64,000 nt of DNA from Streptomyces sp. D2-8 (GCF_023184515.1 NZ_JAAHBP010000014.1:186001-250000), one strand, 5' to 3'. Counted from the first letter of the stretch, positions 34,514-43,636 are shown. The notes: generated by a model not told the origin, from the sequence alone. Numbers and translations are program-made.

Positions 34514-34526
34514 CTAGCGGTGCTAG
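34514..34526. promoter_or_regulatory. TetR operator copy 2 overlapping the TetR -10 box
   Basis: The same 13-bp palindrome CTAGCGGTGCTAG. Its last bases are part of TAGAAT (34524-34529), a good -10 box eight bases before the TetR ATG, so the TetR mRNA may be leaderless and self-repressed. Confidence 0.7.
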
Positions 34527-34536
34527 AATTTCGCTC

Positions 34537-35124
34537 ATGACGATCCAGACGCGCCGGGAGCGCGAACGAGCCGAACGCGAGCGGCTGATCGTGACGGCCG
34601 CACGGGAACTGGCGGAGGCGGAGGGCTGGGACGCGGTCACCACCCGTCGGCTCGCCGATGAGATCGAGTACAGCCAGCCGGTCCTCTACAGCCACTTCAA
34701 GGGCAAGGGCGCGATCATGGCGGCGGTGGCGGTGCAGGGCTGCGCGGACCTGGCCGACGAACTCCGGGCGGCCCGCACGGCGACCGGGAGCACCCGCGAG
34801 GCGCTGGCGGCGGTGGGCGCGGCGTACACCGCCTTCGCCCGGCGGCGGCCCGCGCTCTACGACGTGATCTTCACGCTCGCCGTGGACCTGCCCTTCGCCA
34901 CCCCCGAGGCGCCGGCGGCCCTCCAGGCCGCCTTCGGCGAGCTGGTGCAGGCCGTCCGGCCGATCGCGGCCGAGGGCGAGGACATGGGAGCGCTGACGGA
35001 GACGTACTGGGCCGGACTGCACGGGCTGGTGACCCTGATGCGCAGCGGCCGGCTGCCCGAGGAGGCGCACGAGCGACGGCTGGCGCTGTTCATCGACCAC
35101 TTCGTGCCTCAGGGCACGGACTGA
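34537..35124 (+). CDS. TetR-family repressor (WHG-type C-terminal domain)
   Basis: The protein has 195 residues. The N-terminal HTH reads EAEGWDAVTTRRLADEIEYSQPVLYSHF (about residues 28-55). The C-terminal part has FARRRPALYDVIFTLAVDL and TYWAGLHGLVTLMRSGRL, fitting the TetR group with a WHG domain. It is probably autoregulated and controls the divergent DUF4267-like gene through two CTAGCGGTGCTAG sites. The ligand is unknown. No ribosome site is present; leaderless translation is likely. A weak 6-bp hairpin at 35184-35199 is the only candidate terminator. Confidence 0.88.
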   Translation: MTIQTRRERERAERERLIVTAARELAEAEGWDAVTTRRLADEIEYSQPVLYSHFKGKGAIMAAVAVQGCADLADELRAARTATGSTREALAAVGAAYTAFARRRPALYDVIFTLAVDLPFATPEAPAALQAAFGELVQAVRPIAAEGEDMGALTETYWAGLHGLVTLMRSGRLPEEAHERRLALFIDHFVPQGTD

Positions 35125-35322
35125 GCGCTCATCCAGAAGGACCGGACGAACCGGACGGAGGGGGCGGAGCGGAGCCGTGGGGACGTGCCGCGGGGCACGA
35201 ACCGCTGCCGCCGTACCCCGCCGCACGGCCGGGAGGCCCGAGTGCCGGGCGACCTCGGGCGGGAGAGCCTCACCCCTCGGCCGAATCGCACAGCCGGATG
35301 AGCGGAACGGCGGGCGGGAGGG

Positions 35323-37602
35323 TCACTCGTCGGCTGTCGCCGCGGGCAGCGCGGCGCGCGGCCGCTGCCACCCTCGGGGCCCCCGCGCCCGCAGCCACGC
35401 CGTGGTCTCCTCCGGGGGCATCGCGGCCGCGACCAGCCACCCCTGCACGGCGTCGCAGCCGAGGTCGCGCAGGCGTTCCCAGGTCTCGTCGTCCTCGACG
35501 CCCTCGGCGACGACGAGCAGGCCGAGGGAGTGGGCGAGGTCGACCGTGCAGCGCACGATCTCGGCGTCCTCGGTGTCGACCGCGAGCCGGGCCACGAACG
35601 AACGGTCGATCTTGAGCTCGCTGACCGGGAGCCGGCGCAGGTGCACGAGCGAGGAATAGCCCGTGCCGAAGTCGTCGAGGGACATCTTCACGCCGTGCGC
35701 GGTCAGTTGGTTGAGGGTGTCGGCGGCGCGCTGCGGGTCCTCCAGGAGGACGTGTTCCGTTATCTCCAGTTGGAGCGCTCCCGCCGGGACGCCGTGCCGG
35801 GCCAGCCGGGCGGCGACGGAGCCGGCGAAGCCGGGGGTGTGCACATCGCGCGGGGAGACGTTCACCGCGACCGGGACGAACAGGCCCTGCTCCCGCCAGC
35901 GCGCGACCTGGCCGAGCGCGGTCTCCAGCACGTACTCGGTGAGGTGGGGCATCAGGCCCGAGGACTCGGCGATCGCTATGAACTCGTCCGGCGGCACCTT
36001 GCCCCGCTCGGGGTGCACCCAGCGGACCAGGGCCTCCAGGCCCGCGACCTGCCCGTCGAAGCGGACCTTGGGCTGGTAGTGCAGATGCACCTCGTGCGCG
36101 TCGAGGGCGCGGCGCAGATCGCCCAGCAGGCCGAGGCGGTCGGGGGTGTTGGAGTCGCGCTTGGACTCGTAGACCTCGACGCCGGTGCGGTCCCGCTTCG
36201 CCTGGTACATCGCCACGTCCGCCCGCCGCAGCAGACCTTCGGCGTCCAGGGCGTGGTCGGGGAAGACGGCGACTCCGGCGCTGGCCTCCAGGACGAGGGT
36301 GAGGCCGTCGAGGTCGAGGGGGGAGCTGAGGGCGGCGACGAGGTTGCGGGCGACCCGGGTCGCGGAGGTCGTGGAGTCGGCGACCGGGAGTAAGACGGCG
36401 AATTCGTCCCCGCCGAGCCGGGCGGCCTCCGCCCCGCGCGGCAGCGCCACCCGCAGCCGGTCGGCGATCTGGAGCAGCAGCCGGTCACCGGCGAGATGAC
36501 CGAGCGTGTCATTGACCGACCGGAACCGGTCGAGGTCGATCAGCATCAGGGCGGCGCGGGCGTTGATCCGCTCCGCGTCGTCCAGCGCGGTCCAGATGCG
36601 CTCCAGCAGCCACTGCCGGTTGGGCAGCCCGGTCAGCGGATCGCGCAGCTGCTCCTCCGCCCGGGCCCGGGCTATCCACAGCGTGGAGTCCAGGGCGATC
36701 AGGGGGATGGAGAACAGCGGCAGCAGGATCGGCTTGGCCACGGCGACCACGCAGACCAGCGGCGCGATCCCCAGCAGCGCGACCGCGACCAGGCCCTGTC
36801 TGACCAGGGCGGTGCGGGCGACGGTGGGCAGTCCGGGGCGCGGGGCGTGCAGGTACCAGAGCAGGACGCGGGTGACCAGCAGGTAGGCGACGGCGACCAG
36901 GGCCACCTGGGGTGCGGTGGCCAGTGTCCAGGCGGCGGGCTCCGCCGGGGACTCGACGGACGGCACGGTTCCGAAGGCGGCCAGCACGAGCGCGCCGGCG
37001 CCGATGCCGAGGAGGTCGACCGCGCCGTGCAGCACGCCCTGGCGCCAGCGGTTGCGACGGGCTACGCCGACCAGCACGACGACCGTGAGGCTGACCATGC
37101 CGGCCGGAACCCAGCCGTAGAGCAGCAGCACGGCGAGGGTGAGGGCGGCGCCGGAGCCGGTGCCGCCCCACCAGCGGGAGCGGCCCAGCATGACGAGGTG
37201 GCCGACGATGATGCCGGTGAGCACGGCCAGCGACCAGCCGGCGGTGCCGGCCGGGAAGAGCGCGTGGCCGCCGGTGAAGCCGCGGTAGAAACCGGCGCCC
37301 AGGACGAACCCGGCCGCCGCGACGACGGCCGCGGGCAGCGCGGGCCAGGAGTGGCGCCGTTCGCCGTCGGCGTCGTCCGCGCCGGTCAGTCCGGTCGTGC
37401 GTTCGGTGATCGGCTGTGCTCCGGGCCCGTCCGCGGCGCGCCCCCCGCCGCCGCGCCCGTCCGGGGTGTACTGTCCGACGGCGCGCACCTCCGCACCCGG
37501 ACGCCCCGCCGGCCGCACGGCCCCACGGACTGCACGCCAAGCGACCGCCATGCGGCGCAGGTGCAGCCGTGAGCCCGGCACGGCGCTCTCGGTCGGTTCC
37601 AT
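35323..37602 (-). CDS. rmdB: membrane GGDEF/EAL protein, probable c-di-GMP phosphodiesterase (RmdB-like)
   Basis: This 759-residue protein has about seven to eight hydrophobic segments in residues 70-320, then GGDEF (ARLGGDEFAVLLPVAD) and a complete EAL domain. EAL-site text is intact: GLEALVRWVHPERG, VNVSPRD, EITEHVLLED, DDFGTGYSSLVHLRRLP, and ELKIDRSFV. The inhibitory RxxD site before GGDEF is absent (RGAE). It probably degrades c-di-GMP, perhaps with some cyclase activity. Its place next to ligA matches what I recall as SCO5495/RmdB, which affects aerial development. ATG 37602 gives METPTESAVPG-like text (MEPTESAVPG); an upstream reading has no support. Confidence 0.86.
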   Translation of the reverse strand: MEPTESAVPGSRLHLRRMAVAWRAVRGAVRPAGRPGAEVRAVGQYTPDGRGGGGRAADGPGAQPITERTTGLTGADDADGERRHSWPALPAAVVAAAGFVLGAGFYRGFTGGHALFPAGTAGWSLAVLTGIIVGHLVMLGRSRWWGGTGSGAALTLAVLLLYGWVPAGMVSLTVVVLVGVARRNRWRQGVLHGAVDLLGIGAGALVLAAFGTVPSVESPAEPAAWTLATAPQVALVAVAYLLVTRVLLWYLHAPRPGLPTVARTALVRQGLVAVALLGIAPLVCVVAVAKPILLPLFSIPLIALDSTLWIARARAEEQLRDPLTGLPNRQWLLERIWTALDDAERINARAALMLIDLDRFRSVNDTLGHLAGDRLLLQIADRLRVALPRGAEAARLGGDEFAVLLPVADSTTSATRVARNLVAALSSPLDLDGLTLVLEASAGVAVFPDHALDAEGLLRRADVAMYQAKRDRTGVEVYESKRDSNTPDRLGLLGDLRRALDAHEVHLHYQPKVRFDGQVAGLEALVRWVHPERGKVPPDEFIAIAESSGLMPHLTEYVLETALGQVARWREQGLFVPVAVNVSPRDVHTPGFAGSVAARLARHGVPAGALQLEITEHVLLEDPQRAADTLNQLTAHGVKMSLDDFGTGYSSLVHLRRLPVSELKIDRSFVARLAVDTEDAEIVRCTVDLAHSLGLLVVAEGVEDDETWERLRDLGCDAVQGWLVAAAMPPEETTAWLRARGPRGWQRPRAALPAATADE

Positions 37603-37814
37603 TCCCGTCCCTCTCACAGCCGGCGGTGCCCACGCCCCGCGGCCCGGTGCCCGACAACCCTTCGGGCGGCCCGCGTTGGAAAACCCTTCCCCGCGCTCTG
37701 TGCGAGCACGAAGATGCCCCGACCGCAGCTGGGCACGGCAGGCGCACATCTCAACAGTAGGCCGCAGAAGGCTTCCACGGGCGGCGGTCGCCAACGGTTG
37801 CCCGAATGCGCCCT

Positions 37815-37854
37815 GGCCACCCGTATGCATCTGGTATGCGCCGAACGGGTGGCC
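37815..37854 (-). terminator. terminator after ligA
   Basis: A perfect 10-bp stem, GGCCACCCGT / ACGGGTGGCC, with a 20-base loop lies eight bases past the ligA stop codon. The remaining 210 bases up to rmdB hold its promoter region but no clear box. Confidence 0.7.
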
Positions 37855-37862
37855 TTCAACCG

Positions 37863-40058
37863 CTACTCCTCGGCCGAAAGAGCGACTTCGGCCGCCGCGT
37901 CCGGTCCCCGCTCCAGCAGGACGCCGAAACCCTCCTCGTTCAGGACCGGAACCTTCAGCTGCATCGCCTTGTCGTACTTCGACCCGGGGCTGTCACCCAC
38001 GACGACGAACGACGTCTTCTTCGAAACCGAGCCGGTCACCTTCGCTCCGCGGCTCTGCAGCGCCTCCTTGGCGCCGTCCCGCGTGAAGTGCTCGAGGGTG
38101 CCGGTGACGACGACCGTGAGGCCTTCGAGGGGGCGCGGCCCCTCGTCCTCGCCGGTGCTCTCGGCCTCCATGCGGACGCCGGCGGCCTTCCACTTACGGA
38201 TGATGTCGCGGTGCCAGTCCTCGGCGAACCACTGCTTGAGGGAGGCGGCGATGGTCGGGCCGACGCCCTCGGTGACCGCCAGCTCCTCCTCCGTGGCCTG
38301 GTCGATGCGCTCGATCGAGCGGAACTCGCGGGCCAGCGCCTCGGCCGCGACGGGGCCGACGTGACGGATCGACAGGCTGGTGATGACGCGGGCGAGCGGG
38401 CGCTCCTTGGCCGCCGCGATGTTCTCCAGCATGGCAACCGCGTTCTTGCGGGGCTTGCCCTCCTGGTTGGCGAAGATCGTGGCGACCTTCTCCTCGCCCG
38501 TCTTCGGGTCCCGCTTGGGCAGCCCGCTGTCCGGGTCGAGGACGTACGCCTTGATGGGCAGCAGCTGCTCGATGGTGAGGTCGAACAGGTCGCCCTCGTC
38601 GACCAGGGGCGGCGTCTTCGGCTCCAGCGGGGCGGTGAGGGCGGCCGCGGCGACATAGCCGAAGTGCTCGATGTCCAGGGCCTTGCGGCCCGCGAGGTAG
38701 AACAGGCGCTCGCGCAACTGGGCCGGGCAGGTGCGGGCGTTCGGGCAGCGCAGGTCGACGTCGCCCTCCTTCATCGGCCGCAGCGCCGTGCCGCACTCGG
38801 GGCACTCGCTCGGCATGACGAACTCGCGCTCGCTGCCGTCGCGCAGGTCGGCGACGGGGCCGAGGATCTCCGGGATGACGTCACCGGCCTTGCGCAGCAC
38901 GACCGTGTCCCCGATGAGGACGCCCTTGGCCTTGACCACGTCCTGGTTGTGCAGCGTGGCGAACTCGACCTCGGAGCCCGCGACCGTGACCGGCTCGACC
39001 TGGGCGTACGGGGTGACGCGGCCCGTGCGTCCCACGCCCACGCGGATGTTGACGAGCTTGGTGTTGACCTCCTCCGGCGCGTACTTGTACGCGATCGCCC
39101 AGCGCGGGGCGCGCGAGGTGGAGCCGAGGCGGCCCTGGAGGGGGATCTCGTCGAGCTTGACGACCACGCCGTCGATCTCGTGCTCCACGGAGTGGCGGTT
39201 CTCGCCGAAGTAGGCGATGAACTCCCGGATGCCTTCCAGGCCGTCGACCACCTTGTTGTGCCGGGAGGTGGGCAGGCCCCAGGCCCCCAGCAGGTCGTAG
39301 GCCTGGGAGAGACGGGTCAGGCCGGTGAAGCCCTCCAGGGCGCCGATGCCGTGGACCACCATGTGCAGGGGGCGGGTGGCGGTGACGCGCGGGTCCTTCT
39401 GGCGCAGTGAACCGGCCGCCGCGTTGCGCGGGTTGGCGAACGGCTTGTCGCCGGCCTCGACGAGGCGGGCGTTGAGCTCCTGGAACTTCTCCATCGGGAA
39501 GTAGACCTCGCCGCGGATCTCCACGAGGTCGGGGACGGAGTCGCCCTTGAGGCGGTCGGGGATCTCCGCGATCGTCCGCACGTTCGGCGTGATGTCCTCA
39601 CCGGTGCGGCCGTCGCCGCGGGTGGCCGCGCGGGTGAGGCGGCCGTGCTCGTAGGTGAGGTTCACGGCGAGGCCGTCGACCTTCAGCTCGCACAGGAAGT
39701 GGTAGTCCTGCTCGCCCAGTTCCCTGGCGATGCGCTCCGTCCAGGCGGCCATCTCCTCGTCGTTGAACGTGTTGTCGAGGGAGAGCATCCGCTGGCGGTG
39801 CGCGACCGCCGTGAACTCCGTCTCGTAGGACCCGGAGACCTTCTGGGTCGGCGAGTCCGGTGTGCGCAGCTCCGGGTACTCCTCCTCCAACGCCTCCAGG
39901 GAACGCAGCAGCTGGTCGAACTCCGCGTCGCTGACGACGGGAGCGTCGTTCACGTAGTAGCGGAAGCGGTGCTCCTCGACCTGCTCCGCGAGGCGCGCGT
40001 GCTTCTCCCGTGCCTCTGCGGGCACCGTCGTCGTCTCCGCTTGCTTGTCGCCGGCCAC
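37863..40058 (-). CDS. ligA: NAD+-dependent DNA ligase
   Basis: LigA (731 residues) seals nicks at replication and repair using NAD+. Domain order is complete: Ia helices with YYVNDAPVVSDAEFD, the adenylation site CELKVDGLAVNL with K126, an OB fold, a four-Cys zinc finger (CPECGTALRP, RCPNARTCPAQ), helix-hairpin-helix repeats, and a C-terminal BRCT domain (LEGLTVVVTGTLEHFTRDGA). GTG start with GGGAGGA seven bases upstream. The MetE-like gene lies 15 bases upstream on the same strand, so the two are probably co-transcribed. Confidence 0.96.
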   Translation of the reverse strand: MAGDKQAETTTVPAEAREKHARLAEQVEEHRFRYYVNDAPVVSDAEFDQLLRSLEALEEEYPELRTPDSPTQKVSGSYETEFTAVAHRQRMLSLDNTFNDEEMAAWTERIARELGEQDYHFLCELKVDGLAVNLTYEHGRLTRAATRGDGRTGEDITPNVRTIAEIPDRLKGDSVPDLVEIRGEVYFPMEKFQELNARLVEAGDKPFANPRNAAAGSLRQKDPRVTATRPLHMVVHGIGALEGFTGLTRLSQAYDLLGAWGLPTSRHNKVVDGLEGIREFIAYFGENRHSVEHEIDGVVVKLDEIPLQGRLGSTSRAPRWAIAYKYAPEEVNTKLVNIRVGVGRTGRVTPYAQVEPVTVAGSEVEFATLHNQDVVKAKGVLIGDTVVLRKAGDVIPEILGPVADLRDGSEREFVMPSECPECGTALRPMKEGDVDLRCPNARTCPAQLRERLFYLAGRKALDIEHFGYVAAAALTAPLEPKTPPLVDEGDLFDLTIEQLLPIKAYVLDPDSGLPKRDPKTGEEKVATIFANQEGKPRKNAVAMLENIAAAKERPLARVITSLSIRHVGPVAAEALAREFRSIERIDQATEEELAVTEGVGPTIAASLKQWFAEDWHRDIIRKWKAAGVRMEAESTGEDEGPRPLEGLTVVVTGTLEHFTRDGAKEALQSRGAKVTGSVSKKTSFVVVGDSPGSKYDKAMQLKVPVLNEEGFGVLLERGPDAAAEVALSAEE

Positions 40059-40073
40059 CGTGTCGTCCTCCCG

Positions 40074-41081
40074 TTACTCTGGGTTGTCCGCGAGGGATCT
40101 CGCCGCCCGGGCGCAGTGCGCGAGAGCCGTGCGCGCGTACCCCGGGGAGGCCCCCGCGAGTCCGCACGCCGGGGTGACCGTGACCGCCTCCGCGAGAAGC
40201 CCCGGTGACAGCCCCAGCCTGCGCCACAGCGTCCTGACACCCATGACGCTACCGGCAGGGTCTGACAATGGGCCCTCCGTGCCCGGGACGACACCGGTGA
40301 AGAGCCGGGTCCCGCCCTCCACGGCCTCCCCGATGCTCTCGTCGTCACGCTCGGTGAGCAGGGAGAAGTCGAAGGAGACGGCGGCGGCGCCGGCCCGGCG
40401 GAGCAGGGCGAACGGCACGTCCGGGGCGCAGGAGTGGACCACGACCGGGCCGGCCGTGTGCACCCCGACGAGGTCGCGCAGCGTCTGCTCGACGAGCTGC
40501 CGGTCGACGGCCCGGTGGGTGCGGTAGCCGCTGGCGCTCTTCACCTGGCCGCGCAGGACGGCGGTGAGGGACGGCTCGTCGAGCTGGAGGACGAGCTGCG
40601 CGCCGGGGATCCGCCGCCGCAGCTCGGCGAGATGCAGACGCAGGCCCTCGGCGAGGGAGGCGGCGAGGTCACGGCAGGCCCCCGGGTCGGAGAGGGCCAC
40701 CTCGCCGCCTCGCAGCTCCAGGTTGGCGGCGAGGGTCCAGGGGCCGACGGCCTGGACCTTCAGCGGCCCCTCGTACTCCTGCGTGAACTCCTCCAGTGCG
40801 TCGAGGTCCTCGCCGAGCCAGGAGCGGGCCCGCTTGGTGTCGCGCCCCGGCCGGTCCCCGAGCCGCCATCCGCTGGGCTCCACGCGCGCGTACAGCTCGA
40901 CGAGCATGCCGGCGCTCCGCCCGATCATGTCCGCGCCGGGCCCCCGGGCGGGCAGTTCGGGCAGGAAGGGGAAGTCCTCGAAGGTGCCGGTGACGGTCTT
41001 GGCGGCCTCACGGGCGTCGCCGCCCGGCATGGATCCCACGCCGGTGGCCGTGCCGAACCTGAACTGGCTGTTTTCGCTCAC
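40074..41081 (-). CDS. methionine synthase, cobalamin-independent (MetE C-terminal type, short)
   Basis: This 335-residue protein contains only a MetE-like catalytic barrel. The first block GTATGVGSMPGGDAREA resembles the start of the C-terminal MetE half. The zinc site is visible as HSC in VVVHSCAPDVPF and Cys in VTVTPACGLAGASPGY, with an acidic residue expected between them. It lacks the N-terminal half of true MetE (about 750 residues), so it may accept a methyl donor other than folate, such as a corrinoid protein. GTG start. It ends 15 bases before ligA. Confidence 0.75.
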   Translation of the reverse strand: MSENSQFRFGTATGVGSMPGGDAREAAKTVTGTFEDFPFLPELPARGPGADMIGRSAGMLVELYARVEPSGWRLGDRPGRDTKRARSWLGEDLDALEEFTQEYEGPLKVQAVGPWTLAANLELRGGEVALSDPGACRDLAASLAEGLRLHLAELRRRIPGAQLVLQLDEPSLTAVLRGQVKSASGYRTHRAVDRQLVEQTLRDLVGVHTAGPVVVHSCAPDVPFALLRRAGAAAVSFDFSLLTERDDESIGEAVEGGTRLFTGVVPGTEGPLSDPAGSVMGVRTLWRRLGLSPGLLAEAVTVTPACGLAGASPGYARTALAHCARAARSLADNPE

Positions 41082-41112
41082 CGGAGAAGCCTACGCAGGG
41101 GCTTCACCGGGG

Positions 41113-41802
41113 TCAGCTCCCCGGGCGCACCGTCAGGTCGTTGACCTCCGCGTCCCGCGGCAGGTCCAGGGCCATGACGATCGTCGTGGCGACCGACTCC
41201 GGGTCGATCCACCGCGCGGCGTCGTACTCCTTGCCCTCCTGCTGGTGGACCTTGGCCTGCATGGGGCTGGCCGTGCGGCCGGGGTAGACCGAGGTGACGC
41301 GGACCCCGTTGCCGTGCTCCTCGTGGCGCAGGGAGTCGGCGAGGGCCTTCAGGCCGTGCTTGGAGGCGGCGTACGCGGACCAGCCGGCGTGGGCGTTGAG
41401 GCCAGCGCCGGAGTTGACGAAGAGCACGTGGCCGCGGGCGGCGCGCAGTTGGGGCAGGAAGTGGCGGGTCAGCTCGGCGGGGGCGACCAGGTTGACGTTG
41501 AGCTGGTGGCGCCAGGTCTTCGGGGTGAGCTCGCCGACCGGGCCGAGGTCGACGACGCCGGCGATGTGCAGCAGCGAGTCGACGCGGTCCGGCAGCGACT
41601 GGTGGGAGAAGGCCCAGGACAGCTTGTCGGGGTCGGCGAGGTCGCCGACCAGGGTCTTCGCCCCGGGGAAATCGGCCGCCAGCTCCTTCGCGCGGCCCGC
41701 GTCGCGCGCGTGCAGCACGAGGTCGTCCCCGCGCGCGTGCAGGCGGCGGGCCACGGCCGCGCCGATGCCGGAGCCGGCTCCGGTGATCACATGAGTAGCC
41801 AT
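41113..41802 (-). CDS. short-chain dehydrogenase/reductase (SDR)
   Basis: This classical SDR has 229 residues. The cofactor motif is TGAGSGIGAAVARRLHARG at residues 7-25; the Asn in IAGVVDLGP replaces the usual NAG start; the active site has YAASK at about 155 and SVYPGRTASPM after it. NADP(H) use and substrate are not evident. The start could be three codons earlier (MAGMATHV). It lies 34 bases from the stop of the LOG gene and reads in the same direction, so they may share a transcript. Confidence 0.85.
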   Translation of the reverse strand: MATHVITGAGSGIGAAVARRLHARGDDLVLHARDAGRAKELAADFPGAKTLVGDLADPDKLSWAFSHQSLPDRVDSLLHIAGVVDLGPVGELTPKTWRHQLNVNLVAPAELTRHFLPQLRAARGHVLFVNSGAGLNAHAGWSAYAASKHGLKALADSLRHEEHGNGVRVTSVYPGRTASPMQAKVHQQEGKEYDAARWIDPESVATTIVMALDLPRDAEVNDLTVRPGS

Positions 41803-41836
41803 GCCCGCCATGCTCGCATCAGCGCCGGGGCCTTGG

Positions 41837-42376
41837 TCACTCGATGCCCCGGCTCTCCTCCAGGTAGGCCAGTGCGCCGACCGGCTCCTCGGCGAAGAAC
41901 ACCAGGTCGGTGAGCGGGCGGGGCAGGAAGCCCTCGGCGTCCATGCGGCGGAACTGCTCCTTCAGGCCGTCGTAGAAGCCCGCGGTGTTGAGCAGGACCA
42001 CCGGCTTGTCGGTGTGCCCGTGCTTCTTCAGCTCCAGGATCTCGGTCGCCTCGTCGAGCGTGCCCGTGCCGCCGACCATGATCACCACGGCGTCGGCCCT
42101 CTCCAGGAGCAGCTTCTTGCGCTCGGCGAGGTCCTTGGCGACGACCATCTCGTCGACGCCCGGGCGGGCCTTGGCCGCGAGGAACTGCACGGAGACGCCG
42201 GCCAGCCGGCCGCCCGCCTCCTGCACCCCGTCGGCGACCACCTTCATGAGGCCGACGTCGGAGCCGCCCCAGACGAGCGTGTGACCGCCCTTGCCCAGCA
42301 GTGTCGCGAACTCCCGCGCGGGGCGGGTGTAGCGCTCGTCGAGGTCGGCGGCGGACAGGAAGACACAGATGTTCAT
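41837..42376 (-). CDS. LOG-family protein (cytokinin riboside phosphate phosphoribohydrolase-like)
   Basis: This 179-residue Rossmann-fold protein carries the LOG signature: LAERKKLLLERADAVVIMV followed by GGTGTLDEATEILELKK. The usual PGGxGTxxE reads VGGTGTLDE here, so the Pro is replaced by Val. LOG enzymes cut the N-glycosidic bond of nucleoside 5'-monophosphates, releasing free bases such as cytokinins; many bacterial members are of unknown substrate. Its ATG overlaps the stop of the upstream methyltransferase gene by four bases (ATGA). Confidence 0.8.
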   Translation of the reverse strand: MNICVFLSAADLDERYTRPAREFATLLGKGGHTLVWGGSDVGLMKVVADGVQEAGGRLAGVSVQFLAAKARPGVDEMVVAKDLAERKKLLLERADAVVIMVGGTGTLDEATEILELKKHGHTDKPVVLLNTAGFYDGLKEQFRRMDAEGFLPRPLTDLVFFAEEPVGALAYLEESRGIE

Positions 42377-43176
42377 GGGCCCACCGTACGGGCCCGGTCC
42401 ACCGTGACGCTGACCCGCATTTTGGACTGGCGGTGGGGCAGGCGCTCCCAGTCGTCCATGAACCGGGCGGTCAGGCCGTGCCGCGCGGCGAGGTCGGTGA
42501 GGGTCCGCGTCCGGTAGTAGAAGTCCTCGTGCAGGACCTGGTGCTCCTCGCCCTCGGTGCGGTCGAAGGTGAAGTCGAAGAACCCGCCGGGTGCGAGGAT
42601 CCGGCCGACGTGGGCGAAGCACTCCTCGATGACGTGCAGCGGCGAGTGCGAGAAGACGCTGTGCGCGTGCACGACGTCGAAGTGCGCGTCCGGCAGGAAG
42701 GCGAAGGTGAGGTCGTCGGCGAGCGCCAGGTAGGGCAGTTTGGGCTGGAGCCTCTCGGCCACGAGGGTGTCCTGGGCGGCGAGCAGGATGTGCGGCGAGA
42801 TGTCGATGCCGTAGTAGTGCCCGGTGTCGAGGTGGTCGATGAACAGCCGCCCGGCGCGCAGGTTGCCGCAGCCGATCTCCAGCATCCGGTGGTGCGGCTG
42901 GAGGCCGTGGCCCACCAGGTAGTCGAACTGCATGCGGCCGATCCGCGCCCACTGCTCGCGCGAGGGGTTGTGCCCCACCGCCGCCTCGGTGCTGCGGGCC
43001 GCGTCCGAGGCCATGACGGCCCGGTAGTACGCGATGTGGTCGGGGTGGCGCAGCCGCAGCCAGGCGTCCCGCACCGCGCGCCGGGCGTGCGCGGGCACAC
43101 GCTTCGGGTGGCGCAGGGCGTAACGGACCTGGTGGAGCAGGCGGGAGCGGTTTCCGGCCGTTTCCGTGGCGCGCAT
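42373..43176 (-). CDS. class I SAM-dependent methyltransferase coupled to a LOG gene
   Basis: This 267-residue methyltransferase has motif I HRMLEIGCGNLRAGRLFI near residue 97, an acidic loop GHYYGIDISPHIL, and the later HFDVVHAHSVFSH and RILAPGGFFDFTFD. The N-terminal 80 residues are basic and helical (PKRVPAHARRAVRDAWLRLR) and may form a separate domain. GGAGG lies five to six bases before the ATG. Its stop overlaps the LOG start by four bases, so the pair is translated together. Substrate unknown. Confidence 0.85.
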   Translation of the reverse strand: MRATETAGNRSRLLHQVRYALRHPKRVPAHARRAVRDAWLRLRHPDHIAYYRAVMASDAARSTEAAVGHNPSREQWARIGRMQFDYLVGHGLQPHHRMLEIGCGNLRAGRLFIDHLDTGHYYGIDISPHILLAAQDTLVAERLQPKLPYLALADDLTFAFLPDAHFDVVHAHSVFSHSPLHVIEECFAHVGRILAPGGFFDFTFDRTEGEEHQVLHEDFYYRTRTLTDLAARHGLTARFMDDWERLPHRQSKMRVSVTVDRARTVGP

Positions 43177-43257
43177 AAGGGCCTCCTGCGGCGAGGGAAG
43201 AACTCCGCTTCAGCCTGCGCTGTACCGGAGGAGTCGGCTACCCAAGGAGGGGCGATC

Positions 43258-43581
43258 GTGACCAGAGGACATCGCATCACCATCGAGCGGAGCGGCGGGC
43301 ACGTGCGCGTGGTGCGCGGCGGGCAGGTGCTGGCGGAGAGCGACCGGTCGCTGGTCCTGCGCGAGACGGGCTGTCCCGAGCGGTACTACATCCCGCCCGA
43401 GGACGTGCGCCTGGACCTGCTGACGCCCTCCGACGCCCAGACGTACTGCCCGTTCAAGGGCACCGCCTCCTACTGGTCGCTGCCGGACGCGCCGGACCTC
43501 GTCTGGGCGTATCCGGACCCCAAGCCGGACGTCGCCGAGATCAAGGACCACCTGTGCTTCTACGAGGTGGAAGTGTTCTGA
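43258..43581 (+). CDS. DUF427-domain protein
   Basis: This 107-residue protein has the DUF427 signature: VLAESDRSLVLRETGCPERYYIP, then DAQTYCPFKGTASYWS and WAYPDPKPDVAEIKDHLCFYE. The family is small, cytosolic and of unknown function; the conserved Cys and Tyr may be catalytic. A strong AGGAGGGG lies six bases before the GTG. The gene is divergent from the methyltransferase/LOG pair, with 81 bases between starts. Confidence 0.85.
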   Translation: MTRGHRITIERSGGHVRVVRGGQVLAESDRSLVLRETGCPERYYIPPEDVRLDLLTPSDAQTYCPFKGTASYWSLPDAPDLVWAYPDPKPDVAEIKDHLCFYEVEVF

Positions 43582-43636
43582 TCGGCTGACGCGCCGCCCG
43601 CCTCACCGATGAAAACCGCGCCGTGCGGCAGTCTGC

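Noticed and set aside
35125..35322. Possible small gene between the TetR and rmdB-like genes
   Set aside because: No frame has both a ribosome site and plausible codon bias; only a weak 6-bp hairpin (35184-35199) is seen.
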